The position numbers and the translations under genes are program-made. From Texcoconibacillus texcoconensis (GTDB lineage Bacteria > Bacillota > Bacilli > Bacillales > Salisediminibacteriaceae): a stretch of 64,000 nucleotides of DNA. How positions within the stretch are numbered: the stretch's first letter is position 1; each line of letters begins with the position of its first letter. The notes beneath the pieces were generated by a model. That model saw nothing but the letters and a program-made list of their open reading frames with translations. It did not search any database and was not told where the DNA came from. Shown piece after piece: positions 52,626 to 62,292 of the stretch. The DNA lies in contig NZ_JACHHB010000001.1 of the NCBI RefSeq assembly GCF_014202575.1, forward strand, positions 62,001 through 126,000. The letters run 5' to 3'.

Positions 52626-53054
52626 ATGAGCAACAAAATCATTTTATTCGATGGTGAATGTCATTTTTGCGACCGCAGCGTTCATTTTATTTTCAAACGT
52701 GACAAAAAAGCTGTATTTAAGTTCGCCTCTCTTCAAAGTGACATCGGCCAGGAACTTTTAAGAACGTATCACGCTCCTGCACATATCGATAGTCTCGTCC
52801 TCATTGACGATAAGCATTGTTATATCAAGTCAAGCGCTGCTCTTCATATATGTAAACATTTATCCGGTTTATGGAAGCTTTTTTATGGTTTGTTCATCAT
52901 TCCAAGACCCGTCCGTGACTTTGTGTATGAGATGATTGCCAAGAATCGCTATAGGTGGTTCGGAAAAAAAGAGCAATGTTCTGTGCCGTCACCAGAAGTA
53001 CGAAAACGATTTTTATCATCTGATAAATCCTACCAACAAAGGAGACGACAATGA
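52626..53054 (+). CDS. DCC-family thiol-disulfide oxidoreductase (DUF393)
   Basis: 142 aa with the family motif ILFDGECHFCDRSVHF at the N-terminus (D-G-x-C-x-x-C) and a thioredoxin-like remainder including RPVRDFVYEMIAKNRYRWFG near the end. Proteins of this family are thought to act in thiol-disulfide exchange; targets are unknown. AGGGTGAT precedes the ATG. It overlaps the next gene by 4 bp (ATGA). Confidence 0.87.
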   Translation: MSNKIILFDGECHFCDRSVHFIFKRDKKAVFKFASLQSDIGQELLRTYHAPAHIDSLVLIDDKHCYIKSSAALHICKHLSGLWKLFYGLFIIPRPVRDFVYEMIAKNRYRWFGKKEQCSVPSPEVRKRFLSSDKSYQQRRRQ

Positions 53055-53233
53055 ACCCATATATTCGAAATATCGCCGTCATCATTTTTATCGTGATTTC
53101 ATTTTTGTTGTTCAACAATTATTGGATTGGCCATGATTTTTACCTTATGCAAGCATTCTTCATTCTGATTGGAGTGTACGCTATTATTCTAAACATTCGT
53201 GCTTGGCAAAGCGTAAGAAAAGATACGTTTTGA
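53051..53233 (+). CDS. Small two-helix membrane protein coupled to the DCC gene
   Basis: 60 aa: two hydrophobic helices and a basic end (RAWQSVRKDTF). The ATGA overlap with the DCC gene and AAAGGAG upstream indicate translational coupling. Possibly a membrane partner of the oxidoreductase, inferred from linkage only. Confidence 0.6.
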   Translation: MNPYIRNIAVIIFIVISFLLFNNYWIGHDFYLMQAFFILIGVYAIILNIRAWQSVRKDTF

Positions 53234-53274
53234 CAGTTTCGAATATCCTCGATCGACTTTCTCCTGTGACTAAA

Positions 53275-53300
53275 AACACCGCCCTAGAGCGGTGTTTTTT
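53275..53300. terminator. Bidirectional terminator
   Basis: AACACCGC-CCTAGA-GCGGTGTT, then TTTT on the plus side and TTTTTAG on the minus side. It serves both the membrane protein gene and sspH. Confidence 0.85.
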
Positions 53301-53312
53301 CATGATCTCGGA

Positions 53313-53492
53313 TTACTGTTCTTTTAAATCATTGACAGATACACTTTGTTTTTGTTCTGGGTTATCAAGCGGATGAACGGTCGCTTTCCCTTCACTTTCG
53401 TCTACATGTTCAATAAATACTTTGTCACCATTGTACACCACATTGATCATGTCTTGGGTAGAAACAATTTCTTGTGCGCGTTGTGCATCCAT
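53313..53492 (-). CDS. sspH: Small acid-soluble spore protein, H type
   Basis: 59 aa. MDAQRAQEIVSTQDMINVVY, VFIEHVDESEGKATVHPLDN and the end SVSVNDLKEQ match SspH (B. subtilis begins MNIQRAKELSVSA and has HVDESNETARIY). SASP-H is a minor spore-core protein made in the forespore. AGGAGGTAATCTCT precedes ATG 53492. A truncated copy of its 3' end lies at 17342. It is just too short for a 60-residue cut-off. Confidence 0.92.
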   Translation of the reverse strand: MDAQRAQEIVSTQDMINVVYNGDKVFIEHVDESEGKATVHPLDNPEQKQSVSVNDLKEQ

Positions 53493-53576
53493 AGAGATTA
53501 CCTCCTGTAAACCTGTTTAATTAGTGAAAACATTACACAATTACTTTGCCCTGTTCACGGAAAAATATGTATGTTA

Positions 53577-54155
53577 TCAAAATACATCTTCTAAAAATGA
53601 ATGATAAAAAAAATCAACCGACCGATTGAATTTGCGCGAAAACGTGTGGTTTTTATTTATAGGAATCTTAAATTTCACGATAAAAAAGACCATCGAACAA
53701 AATGTGAGAAAACAAATTATAAGAGGTTTTTTCTTGATAAAATAACTATACAAAAAGATCTTTAAATATACGAGCGCTGACCACCATATATTCCACCCAT
53801 GTTTATATTGAATGACCTTCTGTTTATGAAAAAAATTTTCAATAGCTGAGGCAGCTAGCACCCACCTTACAATGTAAAGTATACGTGGCCATAGTAACCT
53901 AGGACATCGAGATAAAAAGGAAAGAACAATCAACGGTGTAACGACCAATACATACCCCACTCTTATGAGCCGCCAATCAGACGAAAGAGGCATAAATTCC
54001 CACAGTAAGTGTCTCCTACATACCACATAATAAAGCACATTTATAAAACAAACATAAACTAAGTTTTTGTAAAATTTAGGGAAATTCTTAATATCGCCCC
54101 TTATTACATTAAAAAGAATGACGCCAAGAATTATGTATATATGCTTATGTTTCAT
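53577..54155 (-). CDS. CBO0543-family membrane protein
   Basis: 192 aa, about five helices. Landmarks: FNVIRGDIKNFPKFYKNL, YVVCRRHLLWEFMPLS, YKHGWNIWWSALVYLK and the C-terminus HTFSRKFNRSVDFFYHSFLE. It is the closest relative of the protein at 34925-35503. AAGGAGG lies 8 nt before ATG 54155; the longer frame to 54179 includes that RBS. Function unknown. Confidence 0.78.
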   Translation of the reverse strand: MKHKHIYIILGVILFNVIRGDIKNFPKFYKNLVYVCFINVLYYVVCRRHLLWEFMPLSSDWRLIRVGYVLVVTPLIVLSFLSRCPRLLWPRILYIVRWVLAASAIENFFHKQKVIQYKHGWNIWWSALVYLKIFLYSYFIKKKPLIICFLTFCSMVFFIVKFKIPINKNHTFSRKFNRSVDFFYHSFLEDVF

Positions 54156-54290
54156 GACCATTTCCTCCTTCACATCCACCTTTCCTTATTATTGATTACC
54201 CAATTACAGAATATGTATTTTCACACTCGACACTTCTCGCCTTTCAACTAAAAACACCTTACATGGTAAGGTTGATTCTTATTCACTAAT

Positions 54291-54329
54291 AAAAGTCATG
54301 TTAGAGAATGACCTCCAACATGGCTTTTG
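54291..54329 (-). terminator. Terminator-like hairpin
   Basis: GCCATGTT...AACATGAC with flanking A/T runs (AAAAG / CTTTT). It lies just after the gene fragment at 54340 on the minus strand. Confidence 0.6.
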
Positions 54330-54339
54330 CACGCCAAGA

Positions 54340-54474
54340 TTATATGCCGATTTCATTCGCTTTTTGAGCAAGACGAAAGCTTGTTACAGCTAACTCAGCG
54401 AGTTTCACTTCATCATTAGGATGAAAGTTGTTGTTACTTCTTGGTAAAATGTCACACTCCCCATATTTTGATTA
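54340..54474 (-). pseudogene. N-terminally truncated small protein remnant
   Basis: The minus frame reads CDILPRSNNNFHPNDEVKLA, then ELAVTSFRLAQKANEIGI and stop. It looks coding by composition and has a terminator behind it, but lacks any ATG, GTG or TTG at the front (a TAA precedes it). It is therefore a fragment. Family not recognised. Confidence 0.4.
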
Positions 54475-54561
54475 ATCTGATTTCTTTTGTTCTTTTTAAC
54501 AAAATTTTCCGCAGAATCCGAATGATAAATGATTTTTTTGAAATTATATACGGAAAAACCT

Positions 54562-54589
54562 TGTGCCTCTGAAATGATATGTTATAATC
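54562..54589 (+). promoter_or_regulatory. Sigma-A promoter of the riboswitch-xpt operon
   Basis: TTGTGC, 16 bp, TATAAT, about 20 nt before the aptamer. Confidence 0.6.
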
Positions 54590-54608
54590 TATTCTACATT
54601 CAAAAAAA

Positions 54609-54680
54609 GCACTCGTATAAATGTGAGAATAAGGCTCACGCGTTTCTACCAAACAACCGTAAATTGTTTGACTACGAGTG
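54609..54680 (+). promoter_or_regulatory. Guanine (purine) riboswitch aptamer
   Basis: P1 CACTCG/CGAGTG; the sequence TATAAATGTGAGAATAAGG, TTTCTACC and ACCGTAAATTG matches the xpt-type purine aptamer with its two hairpins. The J3/1 residue in GACTACGAG is C, the position that selects guanine over adenine. It is followed by a terminator hairpin before xpt. Confidence 0.95.
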
Positions 54681-54755
54681 AAGGATCTCTTAATGAATCT
54701 GACATATCTTTTCTTTATAGGGAGATGTGTGTCTATATTCATAAGATAGCATTTT

Positions 54756-54810
54756 AGCTCGAGATGATCGTTCACTCTTTGTTGAACGAACGTCTCGGGC
54801 TTTTTTTATT
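54756..54810 (+). terminator. Riboswitch expression platform terminator
   Basis: AGCTCGAGATGATCGTTCA pairs with the mirror arm TGAACGAACGTCTCGGGCT, followed by seven Ts, 30 bp before the xpt start. Guanine binding should favour it over an antiterminator. Confidence 0.9.
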
Positions 54811-54813
54811 TAA

Positions 54814-55434
<621 letters not shown>

Positions 55435-55449
55435 AAGGAGAAGATAGAG

Positions 55450-57009
55450 ATGACTGGAAAAGCAAATGTTTACCCTTGGTTTAAAAAAGAAGATACCGAT
55501 GCGTTCTTTGCGTTATTTCAAAATAACTTAGCTAACTTTGTCATCATCGCTGTCACGATGTTAGGACTTGGCTTTCCTACAAGTCTCGTATTTGGTCAAG
55601 TGATTCCAGGTGCAGCGGTCGCTGTTATTTTCGGGAACTTATACTATGCTTATATGGCAAACAGATTAGCAAAAAAAGAAAATCGCACAGATGTCACCGC
55701 GATGTCTTATGGAATTAGTACCCCTGTTATGTTTGTGTTTTTATTCGGGGTCCTCGTTCCTGCACATTCATTAACAGGCGATCCTGTACTCGCTTGGCAA
55801 ATTGCCTTAGCTGCCGCCTTTCTTAGTGGCTTGATTGAACTGTTAGCAAGCTTATCGGGAAATTGGATTCAGCGAAACTTGCCACGCGCTGCGATGTTAG
55901 GGGCGTTAGCGGGGGTTGCCTTAACGTTTATTGCTGGTGAAATGATCTTCCATACGTTTGAAATGCCGATTGTCGGTTTGTTTGTATTAGCCGTCATCTT
56001 AGTCGGGATTGTCGGAAAGATCACCCTTCCTTTCCGCATTCCAACATCTTTATTTGCGATTGTCATCGGTACCGCCCTTGCATTTAGCATCGGCTACGTT
56101 GAATTCGGTGCCATTCGTGAAGGACTCAGTCACATCGGATTTTATCCACTCCTTCCATCTTTCGCCGTCTTTGAAGGACTGCAATACTTATTTGGTGGGA
56201 TGATCGCTTTATTAGCGGTGATTTTGCCGATCACAATTTACAACGCTGTGGAGACGATGAACAATGTTGAAGCGATGTCTGCCGAAGGAGACAATTACGA
56301 TGTCCGTGAATGCCAAGCAGTAGACGGCGTCGGAACGATGCTCGGCGCTGCTTTTGGAGGAATGTTTCCTACGACGATTTACCTCGCTTCTGTCGGCGCG
56401 AAATCGATGGGCGCAGGTCGTGGCTATAGTTTGTTAAACGCAGGCGTATTTGCCTTCGCAGCGATGACAGGGGTAATTGCCGCACTTTCGGAAATGATTC
56501 CGATCGCGGTTATTGCACCGATCTTAGTTTATGTAGGGGTCATGATGGTTTCATCTGCTTTTGATAAAAACGAGAAAAAATACTATCCAGCCGTTGCACT
56601 TGCCATGCTTCCCTACTTCGCCAACTATTTAATGACAAACTTCAGTAATGATGCACCTCAAGTTGTTTCAGACGTATCAACGGGCATCGTTCCATTAGGG
56701 GAAGGCGCGATGTTTACAGCGATTTTATTAGGGGCGATCACTGTCTTTATCATTGATCACGCATTTCATAAAGCAGCCATCTTCTCCTGCATTGCCGCGT
56801 TTCTAAGCTACTTCGGCTTCATGCACGCACCAGAACTCGCTTTTGGAGCAGCAACAGAATTTGCGATCGGCTACGTATTTATCGGTTTTTTCTTTATTGC
56901 CATTCACTTAAAAGAACCAAAACACGTAACAAAACAAGAACCAACCGCAGACATTCAGCCCAACGACCGCTTTTCTTTTCCTCATAGTAACGAAGAAAAA
57001 GCTTTTTAA
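55450..57009 (+). CDS. NCS2-type purine/pyrimidine permease
   Basis: 519 aa with 12-14 helices. It lies 15 bp after xpt with AGAAGGAGAAG as RBS, so it belongs to the guanine-controlled salvage operon. Motifs include TDVTAMSYGISTPVMFVF, NAVETMNNVEAMSAEGDNYD and the acidic helix region EGLQYLFGGMIALLAVILP, which are NCS2-like. B. subtilis has pbuX (438 aa) in this place; this protein is longer and appears to be from another NCS2 branch. Xanthine or a related base is the likely substrate. Confidence 0.82.
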   Translation: MTGKANVYPWFKKEDTDAFFALFQNNLANFVIIAVTMLGLGFPTSLVFGQVIPGAAVAVIFGNLYYAYMANRLAKKENRTDVTAMSYGISTPVMFVFLFGVLVPAHSLTGDPVLAWQIALAAAFLSGLIELLASLSGNWIQRNLPRAAMLGALAGVALTFIAGEMIFHTFEMPIVGLFVLAVILVGIVGKITLPFRIPTSLFAIVIGTALAFSIGYVEFGAIREGLSHIGFYPLLPSFAVFEGLQYLFGGMIALLAVILPITIYNAVETMNNVEAMSAEGDNYDVRECQAVDGVGTMLGAAFGGMFPTTIYLASVGAKSMGAGRGYSLLNAGVFAFAAMTGVIAALSEMIPIAVIAPILVYVGVMMVSSAFDKNEKKYYPAVALAMLPYFANYLMTNFSNDAPQVVSDVSTGIVPLGEGAMFTAILLGAITVFIIDHAFHKAAIFSCIAAFLSYFGFMHAPELAFGAATEFAIGYVFIGFFFIAIHLKEPKHVTKQEPTADIQPNDRFSFPHSNEEKAF

Positions 57010-57020
57010 AACGGCACCTT

Positions 57021-57049
57021 AAGCACCGCAAATCGCGGTGCTTTTTTTG
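57021..57049 (+). terminator. Terminator of the xpt operon
   Basis: AAGCACCGC-AAAT-CGCGGTGCTT followed by seven Ts, 11 bp after the permease stop. Confidence 0.92.
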
Positions 57050-57104
57050 TTACGAACAGCCATCCTACTTAATTTTTGTTATAATTAGGATGAGGTGAGA
57101 AGTC

Positions 57105-58124
57105 ATGGAAGAAAAAACAAACGACCTATCCGAAACTGTCGAACAATTCCTTCTTCAGCAAGAACAACAAATGCAACCTAGCACACTGAAACGATACCGC
57201 TACGACTTAAATCACTTTAGCAACTGGCTCCAAGACCAATCACCTTTAGAAGAAGAGACATTTTCCACACAAATGATTGTACGTTTTCATGAAAAACTAC
57301 TCGATGAAGATGAATATGCTGCAACAACGATACGCCGAATTTTTTCAGTATTAAAACAATTTATAACCTATGCTGACCCGAACAATCTAGATGTATTAGA
57401 AACCGTCGAAAATATTCTACAGAAAGAACCGTACGAACTCACGACAAATAACCATTCCTTCTTCACTGCAAGTGAAATCAAACAATTGTTTCGTATCATT
57501 GATACCGACATCGGATTAAGCGAACACCAACAAAAATACCGCCCGCTTCTCACAGACCGTAACCGAAGCATCATTTTATTGATCGTCTATTACGGTTTAT
57601 CTGTACAAGAATTAGTGCAATTAACAATGAAAGACCTCCATTTTGCTAGACACGCGATTATCATTCAAACGCGCCTACAAAAAGAACGTGAAATTCAATT
57701 ACACGTTGAGGACCAACAAATTTTATACCGCTATTATCAAACAATCCCCGAACCTGTCCGACCTGCCTATTACAGTGAAGACCCCTTTTTCGTTGCGTTT
57801 GACTACCAAAGAGGGACATTTCGCTGGGATTATGAAGTCGAAGGGCCTAAAGGGTTATCAGAAGTGGCGATTCAAAAAATGATTCGTAATGAAATGAAAC
57901 GCGCTGGTATTTATCGAAAACGATCAGCCCGCCAACTCCGTCACTCCTACATTTTACAACGGATGATTGAAGGGGCTTCTAAAGAAGCTTTACGCGACGA
58001 ACTGGCGTTTGTCACGACACAACCTTTAGATCGCTACGAATCGTTTATCGTAAAAAATCAAACAAAGCTTCCGTCTTACCTACTCGAAGATTTTCCTCGT
58101 ATAGATCAAAAAGCGGTGGAATGA
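57105..58124 (+). CDS. Tyrosine recombinase-like protein with degenerate catalytic residues
   Basis: 339 aa with the tyrosine-recombinase layout: SAM-like N-terminal core-binding domain (ETVEQFLLQQEQQMQPSTLK) and a catalytic domain. The usual box-I Arg (GLRxxEL) is Ser in YYGLSVQELVQL, and the box-II His is Arg in SARQLRHSYI, but the box-II Arg-His, a Lys (LQKEREI) and a C-terminal Tyr (LDRYESF) remain. AGGTGAGAAGTC precedes the ATG. No att sites, other integrase cargo or tRNA are adjacent. It may be a domesticated DNA-binding protein rather than an active integrase. Confidence 0.75.
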   Translation: MEEKTNDLSETVEQFLLQQEQQMQPSTLKRYRYDLNHFSNWLQDQSPLEEETFSTQMIVRFHEKLLDEDEYAATTIRRIFSVLKQFITYADPNNLDVLETVENILQKEPYELTTNNHSFFTASEIKQLFRIIDTDIGLSEHQQKYRPLLTDRNRSIILLIVYYGLSVQELVQLTMKDLHFARHAIIIQTRLQKEREIQLHVEDQQILYRYYQTIPEPVRPAYYSEDPFFVAFDYQRGTFRWDYEVEGPKGLSEVAIQKMIRNEMKRAGIYRKRSARQLRHSYILQRMIEGASKEALRDELAFVTTQPLDRYESFIVKNQTKLPSYLLEDFPRIDQKAVE

Positions 58125-58159
58125 ATCGGGATTTGCTACATTTCTCTTTTGCAGGCAAT

Positions 58160-58262
58160 GAAGGGCGATTTTTTCACAAATAGCGGAACTCATGTCCGAA
58201 GAAAGCTCAAAAACTGCCTTTTTTAAGCGAATAACGGAATCAATGTCCGAATCGAACGAAAC
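58160..58262. repeat. Dispersed AATAGCGGAACTCATGTCC-type repeat, third locus
   Basis: AATAGCGGAACTCATGTCCG and AATAACGGAATCAATGTCCG, 60 bp apart in the same orientation. They are the reverse complement of the GGACAT...TTCCGTTATTT family at 37190 and 42885. Confidence 0.7.
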
Positions 58263-58362
58263 CATGAACGTGACTGCATTTAGCCAACCTGGCGCCGCCT
58301 CCTTTCACCCTCCGAGTTCAGTCAGAAATAACAAAGTTTACGAAAAAGTCTAGCAAAAAACA

Positions 58363-58389
58363 GGCATTAGAGGTTCACCTCTAATGCCC
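58363..58389. terminator. Bidirectional terminator
   Basis: GGCATTAGAGGT-TC-ACCTCTAATGCC with T-rich flanks on both sides. It ends the lipoprotein gene transcribed from the right. Confidence 0.85.
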
Positions 58390-58466
58390 TTTTCAATGCC
58401 AAATTTTCATCTTGTCACACATCCGTTACGGGGGTTCATTTTATTTGCCATCAGTTTATTCTAGCT

Positions 58467-59228
58467 CTAAAGATCCACCTCTAACGTTTTCGCCATAAAC
58501 AAGAGCTTATCTCGTAATTCCTCTGTTTCTTTTTCTAAAGGATACTCGATTCGTACAGTATACGTAACGCCTTGTTCCACAATCGTGAAAATATGAAGAA
58601 CGTATTCTCTACCTATTAATCGTTCATTCTGTGATGTATCTTCCGGATGAGTCCCTTCCACTTTTAAATAGTAATCATAAACTTCTTTAAAATCAGGGTG
58701 TTCACTTAAGCCTATGTCCGAGACCGTTTCAACTGCATTGTGACTTTCCATGGCTAAAATCACACGTTTTTTATCATCTTCTGGTGTCGTGATTGTTTCA
58801 GACTCAACCTTTCTTATATCAAATTGCACTTCACCAAATGGGTGTTGCACGATTTGTTCATAGCAATCATCAGATATCGGTTCTACATATCCTCCAATAA
58901 TATTGGGTTGATTCGGTAGATGGAGGTGACGGTCTTGTTCTGGCGGACATTCTGAAAACGAAGTCGCTGAAACGAGCCGAACGTGGTTATATTCAGTCTC
59001 ATCTCCATACATCGTATAATCCTCTAACGATAGGTCTTCGCTTTCGGGAATATGTATCGATCCCCCATTTTTTAAATCGTATTTTGTTGTTTCTGGACCT
59101 TTTTGACCCAAATCCAGCATCTGCTCGTCATCTATTGGATCTCCCTGAATCGATCGCTCATCCTCATCACCTACACAAGCTGTAAAGAAAAATAAACTGA
59201 CCAACAATAATAAGAAAAATCGTTTCAT
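58467..59228 (-). CDS. Lipoprotein, unknown function
   Basis: 253 aa: basic start, hydrophobic stretch, lipobox FFTAC, then an acidic linker (GDEDERSIQGDPIDDEQ) and a mostly beta mature domain with a CPPEQDRH segment. ATG 59228 lies after GAGGTGAAAAGA; the GTG at 59237 is part of that RBS. No named domain is recognised. It is cell-surface attached by prediction. Confidence 0.65.
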   Translation of the reverse strand: MKRFFLLLLVSLFFFTACVGDEDERSIQGDPIDDEQMLDLGQKGPETTKYDLKNGGSIHIPESEDLSLEDYTMYGDETEYNHVRLVSATSFSECPPEQDRHLHLPNQPNIIGGYVEPISDDCYEQIVQHPFGEVQFDIRKVESETITTPEDDKKRVILAMESHNAVETVSDIGLSEHPDFKEVYDYYLKVEGTHPEDTSQNERLIGREYVLHIFTIVEQGVTYTVRIEYPLEKETEELRDKLLFMAKTLEVDL

Positions 59229-59375
59229 TCTTTTCACCTCTGTTTTGAACTACTCCCCCGATTCGACCTTTCTTTGAGCTATTGCCACTTCAGGCACCAT
59301 CCTCATTTTTCACGAATCAGGTAATCGGATGCACTAGAGGTGTATAGATCAAGTGCATTCAACGTAAGCTCACCT

Positions 59376-60047
59376 TTACCAAAGGTTCCAAGGGTATTCA
59401 TTCGGTGTCTTAGAACTGATCTTAATTTCTTCTTTTTTCGTTGGGTGTTCGATCCCAAGAGTTTCTGACCATAAAGCGATTTGCTGGCCTGGTTTATTGA
59501 CATGTTGTCCGTATTTTTGATCGCCATATAGTGGACAATTTCGTGATGCCAGTTGGACACGAATTTGGTGCGGGCGTCCAGTTTGTAAATCGATGGACAA
59601 TAGACTTAGACCATCATTTTCGCCGATGACTTCATATTCTAATATCGCTTTTTTGGCGTTTTTATCCTTTGGGGAGGCAGTATACACTTTATTTTCACGA
59701 GAATCCTTAACTAAATAATCTTCTAATACGTCACGTTGTTTCGGCATTTGTCCACGGACAACTGCCAAGTATTTTTTCGTGATTGCTTGTCTTCGGATCG
59801 CATCTGAGAGGCGCGAAGCCGCTTTCGATGTTTTTGCAAACACCATCACTCCTCCGACAGGGCGATCCAAACGGTGTACAAGGCCCAGGTAAACATTGCC
59901 TGGTTTTTGATAACGAACTTTTATATCTTCTTTCAAGATCGATAGTAAGTCTTGATTTCCCGTACGGTCTTCTTGCACAGGTACATTCACTGGCTTTTGG
60001 ACAAACAGTAAATGGTTGTCTTCATAAAGAATTGGGATTTGCATCAC
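59376..60047 (-). CDS. RluA-family pseudouridine synthase
   Basis: 223 aa. The catalytic motif HRLDRPVGGVMVFAKTSKAA contains the essential Asp; ILYEDNHLLFVQKPVNVPVQ starts the fold and LQTGRPHQIRVQLA is the conserved third motif. It lacks an S4 domain, as do short RluA/YhcT-type enzymes. The target uridine is unknown. The first two codons are both ATG. Confidence 0.9.
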   Translation of the reverse strand: MMQIPILYEDNHLLFVQKPVNVPVQEDRTGNQDLLSILKEDIKVRYQKPGNVYLGLVHRLDRPVGGVMVFAKTSKAASRLSDAIRRQAITKKYLAVVRGQMPKQRDVLEDYLVKDSRENKVYTASPKDKNAKKAILEYEVIGENDGLSLLSIDLQTGRPHQIRVQLASRNCPLYGDQKYGQHVNKPGQQIALWSETLGIEHPTKKEEIKISSKTPNEYPWNLW

Positions 60048-60189
60048 ACATAAACTCCTTCATAGATACTAAACATACAATAGATATCATGATAACATAG
60101 CAAACTGTGTATGTATCAACCTCGATGTGATTCGTCACATCGAATTAATATTCGGTAGAGACCAGTTCTTCATAGGCCTAAAGTCGCAA

Positions 60190-60262
60190 CTTACTCATAA
60201 AGTGGTGAATTTCACTCATAAACTACCGATTTTCACTCATAACCATCAAATCGGTCACAGCC
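60190..60262. repeat. 21-bp tandem repeats, inverted relative to 16451
   Basis: ACTCATAA recurs at 21-22-bp intervals (about 60192, 60214 and 60235). The reverse strand reads TTATGAGTGAAAATCGGTAG, the same unit as the array at 16451-16556. Confidence 0.85.
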
Positions 60263-60298
60263 CCCCAACACCCTCGCTCCTCAATTCAGATAACCACA

Positions 60299-60345
60299 AA
60301 AATCCCCCTCAAGTAGATTTGAATAACTACTTGGAGGGGATTCTG
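60299..60345 (-). terminator. Terminator of the HAD phosphatase gene
   Basis: AATCCCCTCCAAGTAG...CTACTTGAGGGGGATT, a 16-bp stem. It starts at the gene's stop codon on the minus strand and is followed by TTTTTGTGG. Confidence 0.85.
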
Positions 60346-61149
60346 TTAAACCTGTGCTTTTTTGTTCAGTTTCTCTAAAATCGGAAATAACTCTTCAAGA
60401 TGCTCGATTTCAAAATCTGCGGTGATGTCCGTTCGCTTCTCTTTCTGTTCTCGATTAATCCAAACCGATTTCATCCCTACGCGTGAGGCACCTAGAATAT
60501 CTGTGAGTAAATTATCTCCAATCATAATCGCCTCGCTTTTATCAACACCTATTTTCTCTAATCCGTGTTCAAAAATCGAAGGGTCAGGTTTTCCGATTCC
60601 AAATCCACCTGATATGATGATCTCATCAAAATATGGGACGAGCTCAGGGGTAATATCTAGCTTCGTATGTTGTAAATCAGGAGAACCATTCGTTAAAAGT
60701 AAAAGCTGATATTTTCCTTTTAATTGTTCGAGGACGCGGATCGTTTCTTCATACATATAGGGATGCTTTCGTCGTTCAATCGGAAACTGCTCTGCCAGCT
60801 CTTCCCCGAATTTCTCATCTTCGATCCCTAGACGCTTTAAACCTTTCGTCCACGCCTCTTTTCGGTAGGTAGGAACGATGTCTTTCATTTTTCGAAATTC
60901 ATCATGGTCATCTAAAAAGTTTCCCCATAGGCCTTCGAATGGATTGATGCCGATTTTTTGCGTAAACTCATACGTATCATACGATGCATAAAGTTCTCTC
61001 GCTTCTTCTCGTACTGCATCCTCCAACTGTTCAGCGTCGATGCCATATTCTTTTTCTGCTCGTTTACATGTTACTACAAAGGCTTCCTTTACACTTTTCT
61101 TATCCCACAGTAGCGTATCATCTAAGTCGAAAAACACCGCTTTGATCAT
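60346..61149 (-). CDS. HAD-superfamily phosphatase (YjjG/YsaA-like nucleotidase)
   Basis: 267 aa. HAD motifs: [25 protein letters not shown] with Lys in [25 protein letters not shown]. The cap is helical, type C1. It resembles Bacillus YsaA and E. coli YjjG, which dephosphorylate non-canonical pyrimidine nucleotides; the substrate here is not determined. No operon partner. Confidence 0.87.
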   Translation of the reverse strand: MIKAVFFDLDDTLLWDKKSVKEAFVVTCKRAEKEYGIDAEQLEDAVREEARELYASYDTYEFTQKIGINPFEGLWGNFLDDHDEFRKMKDIVPTYRKEAWTKGLKRLGIEDEKFGEELAEQFPIERRKHPYMYEETIRVLEQLKGKYQLLLLTNGSPDLQHTKLDITPELVPYFDEIIISGGFGIGKPDPSIFEHGLEKIGVDKSEAIMIGDNLLTDILGASRVGMKSVWINREQKEKRTDITADFEIEHLEELFPILEKLNKKAQV

Positions 61150-61202
61150 CTACTTTTCCTCTCCTTAACAAAATGATAGATCTTCAACCAAGACTGCTAT
61201 AC

Positions 61203-62213
61203 TTACAATAACTGAATACCTGAACTTTTGCACTCTTCAATGATTTCTTTCGACCAAACTGACGCTTGAACTTCTCCGATATGGGCTTTTCGTAACAGGA
61301 ACAAACACGCTCTAGATTGACCGATCCCACCACCAATGGTATAAGGGAGTTCATTTCCTAGAACCATCTTGTGATAATCTAAAGTTAAGCGATCTTCACA
61401 ATCCGCTTCTTTCAGCTGTCTGACTAACGCCGCTTGGTCTACGCGAATCCCCATAGACGACATTTCAATCGCCTGATCTAATACGGGATACCAGAAAAGG
61501 ATATCACCATTTAATGTCCAATCATCATAATCTGGAGATCTATCATCGTGTTTGTTCCCTGAATGTAATGGACCACCGATCTGAGTAATAAAGACTGCTT
61601 TTTTCTCTTTAGCGATCTCATTTTCCCGTTCTTTTGGTGTTAAATGGGGGTACCGATCTTCTAATTCCTGTGTCGAGATAAAACTAATCTCATCAGGTAA
61701 AATCGGTTCGATATAAGCATACTCGTTTGATAAATTCCACTCAATTTCTTGAAAAATACGAAAGATTTTTTTCACAACCTGTTGGAGTTGCTGTTCCGTT
61801 CTTTCCTCTTCTGTAATAATTTTTTCCCAGTCCCATTGGTCAACGTAAATGGAGTGCAGGTTACTTAGCTCTTCTTCGGCGCGAATCGCGTTCATATTTG
61901 TATAAATGCCTTCTCCATATTCATATCCATAATCATTTAACGCTGTTCTCTTCCATTTTGCCAAGGAGTGAACGATCTCTACTTTGGCATTATCCGCATC
62001 CTTTACATGAAACGAAACAGCATTTTCTTTACCGCTTAAGTTGTCATTTAACCCTGTTTCTGGTTGTAAAAATAATGGTGACGAGACGCGCGATAAATTG
62101 AGGACATCGGCAAACTTCTCCTCAAAACGTTGCCTAACAAATTTAATCGCTTTCTCTGTTTCTTTAATATCTAGTTGTGAGTGATACCCCTTTGGTTTAA
62201 TTAACGTTGTCAT
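61203..62213 (-). CDS. asnA: Aspartate-ammonia ligase
   Basis: 336 aa, ammonia-dependent asparagine synthetase related to class II tRNA synthetases. LFLQPETGLNDNLSG, the VEIVHSLAKWKR region, YVDQWDWEK, and the C-terminal GGGIGQSRACLFLL are AsnA hallmarks. The ATG is preceded by AAAGGAGGAG. Transcription is governed by a T-box leader whose specifier reads Asn. Confidence 0.96.
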   Translation of the reverse strand: MTTLIKPKGYHSQLDIKETEKAIKFVRQRFEEKFADVLNLSRVSSPLFLQPETGLNDNLSGKENAVSFHVKDADNAKVEIVHSLAKWKRTALNDYGYEYGEGIYTNMNAIRAEEELSNLHSIYVDQWDWEKIITEEERTEQQLQQVVKKIFRIFQEIEWNLSNEYAYIEPILPDEISFISTQELEDRYPHLTPKERENEIAKEKKAVFITQIGGPLHSGNKHDDRSPDYDDWTLNGDILFWYPVLDQAIEMSSMGIRVDQAALVRQLKEADCEDRLTLDYHKMVLGNELPYTIGGGIGQSRACLFLLRKAHIGEVQASVWSKEIIEECKSSGIQLL

Positions 62214-62292
62214 GATATATCTCCTCCTTTGTTTTCGAACCTTTCGTTATATTCTGTAAACTTTATATACGTTTTTGAAAATATGCCAAAAT

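Noticed and set aside
54452-54775. 107-codon minus-strand frame
   Set aside because: It runs antisense through the guanine riboswitch and terminator, which explain the sequence fully.
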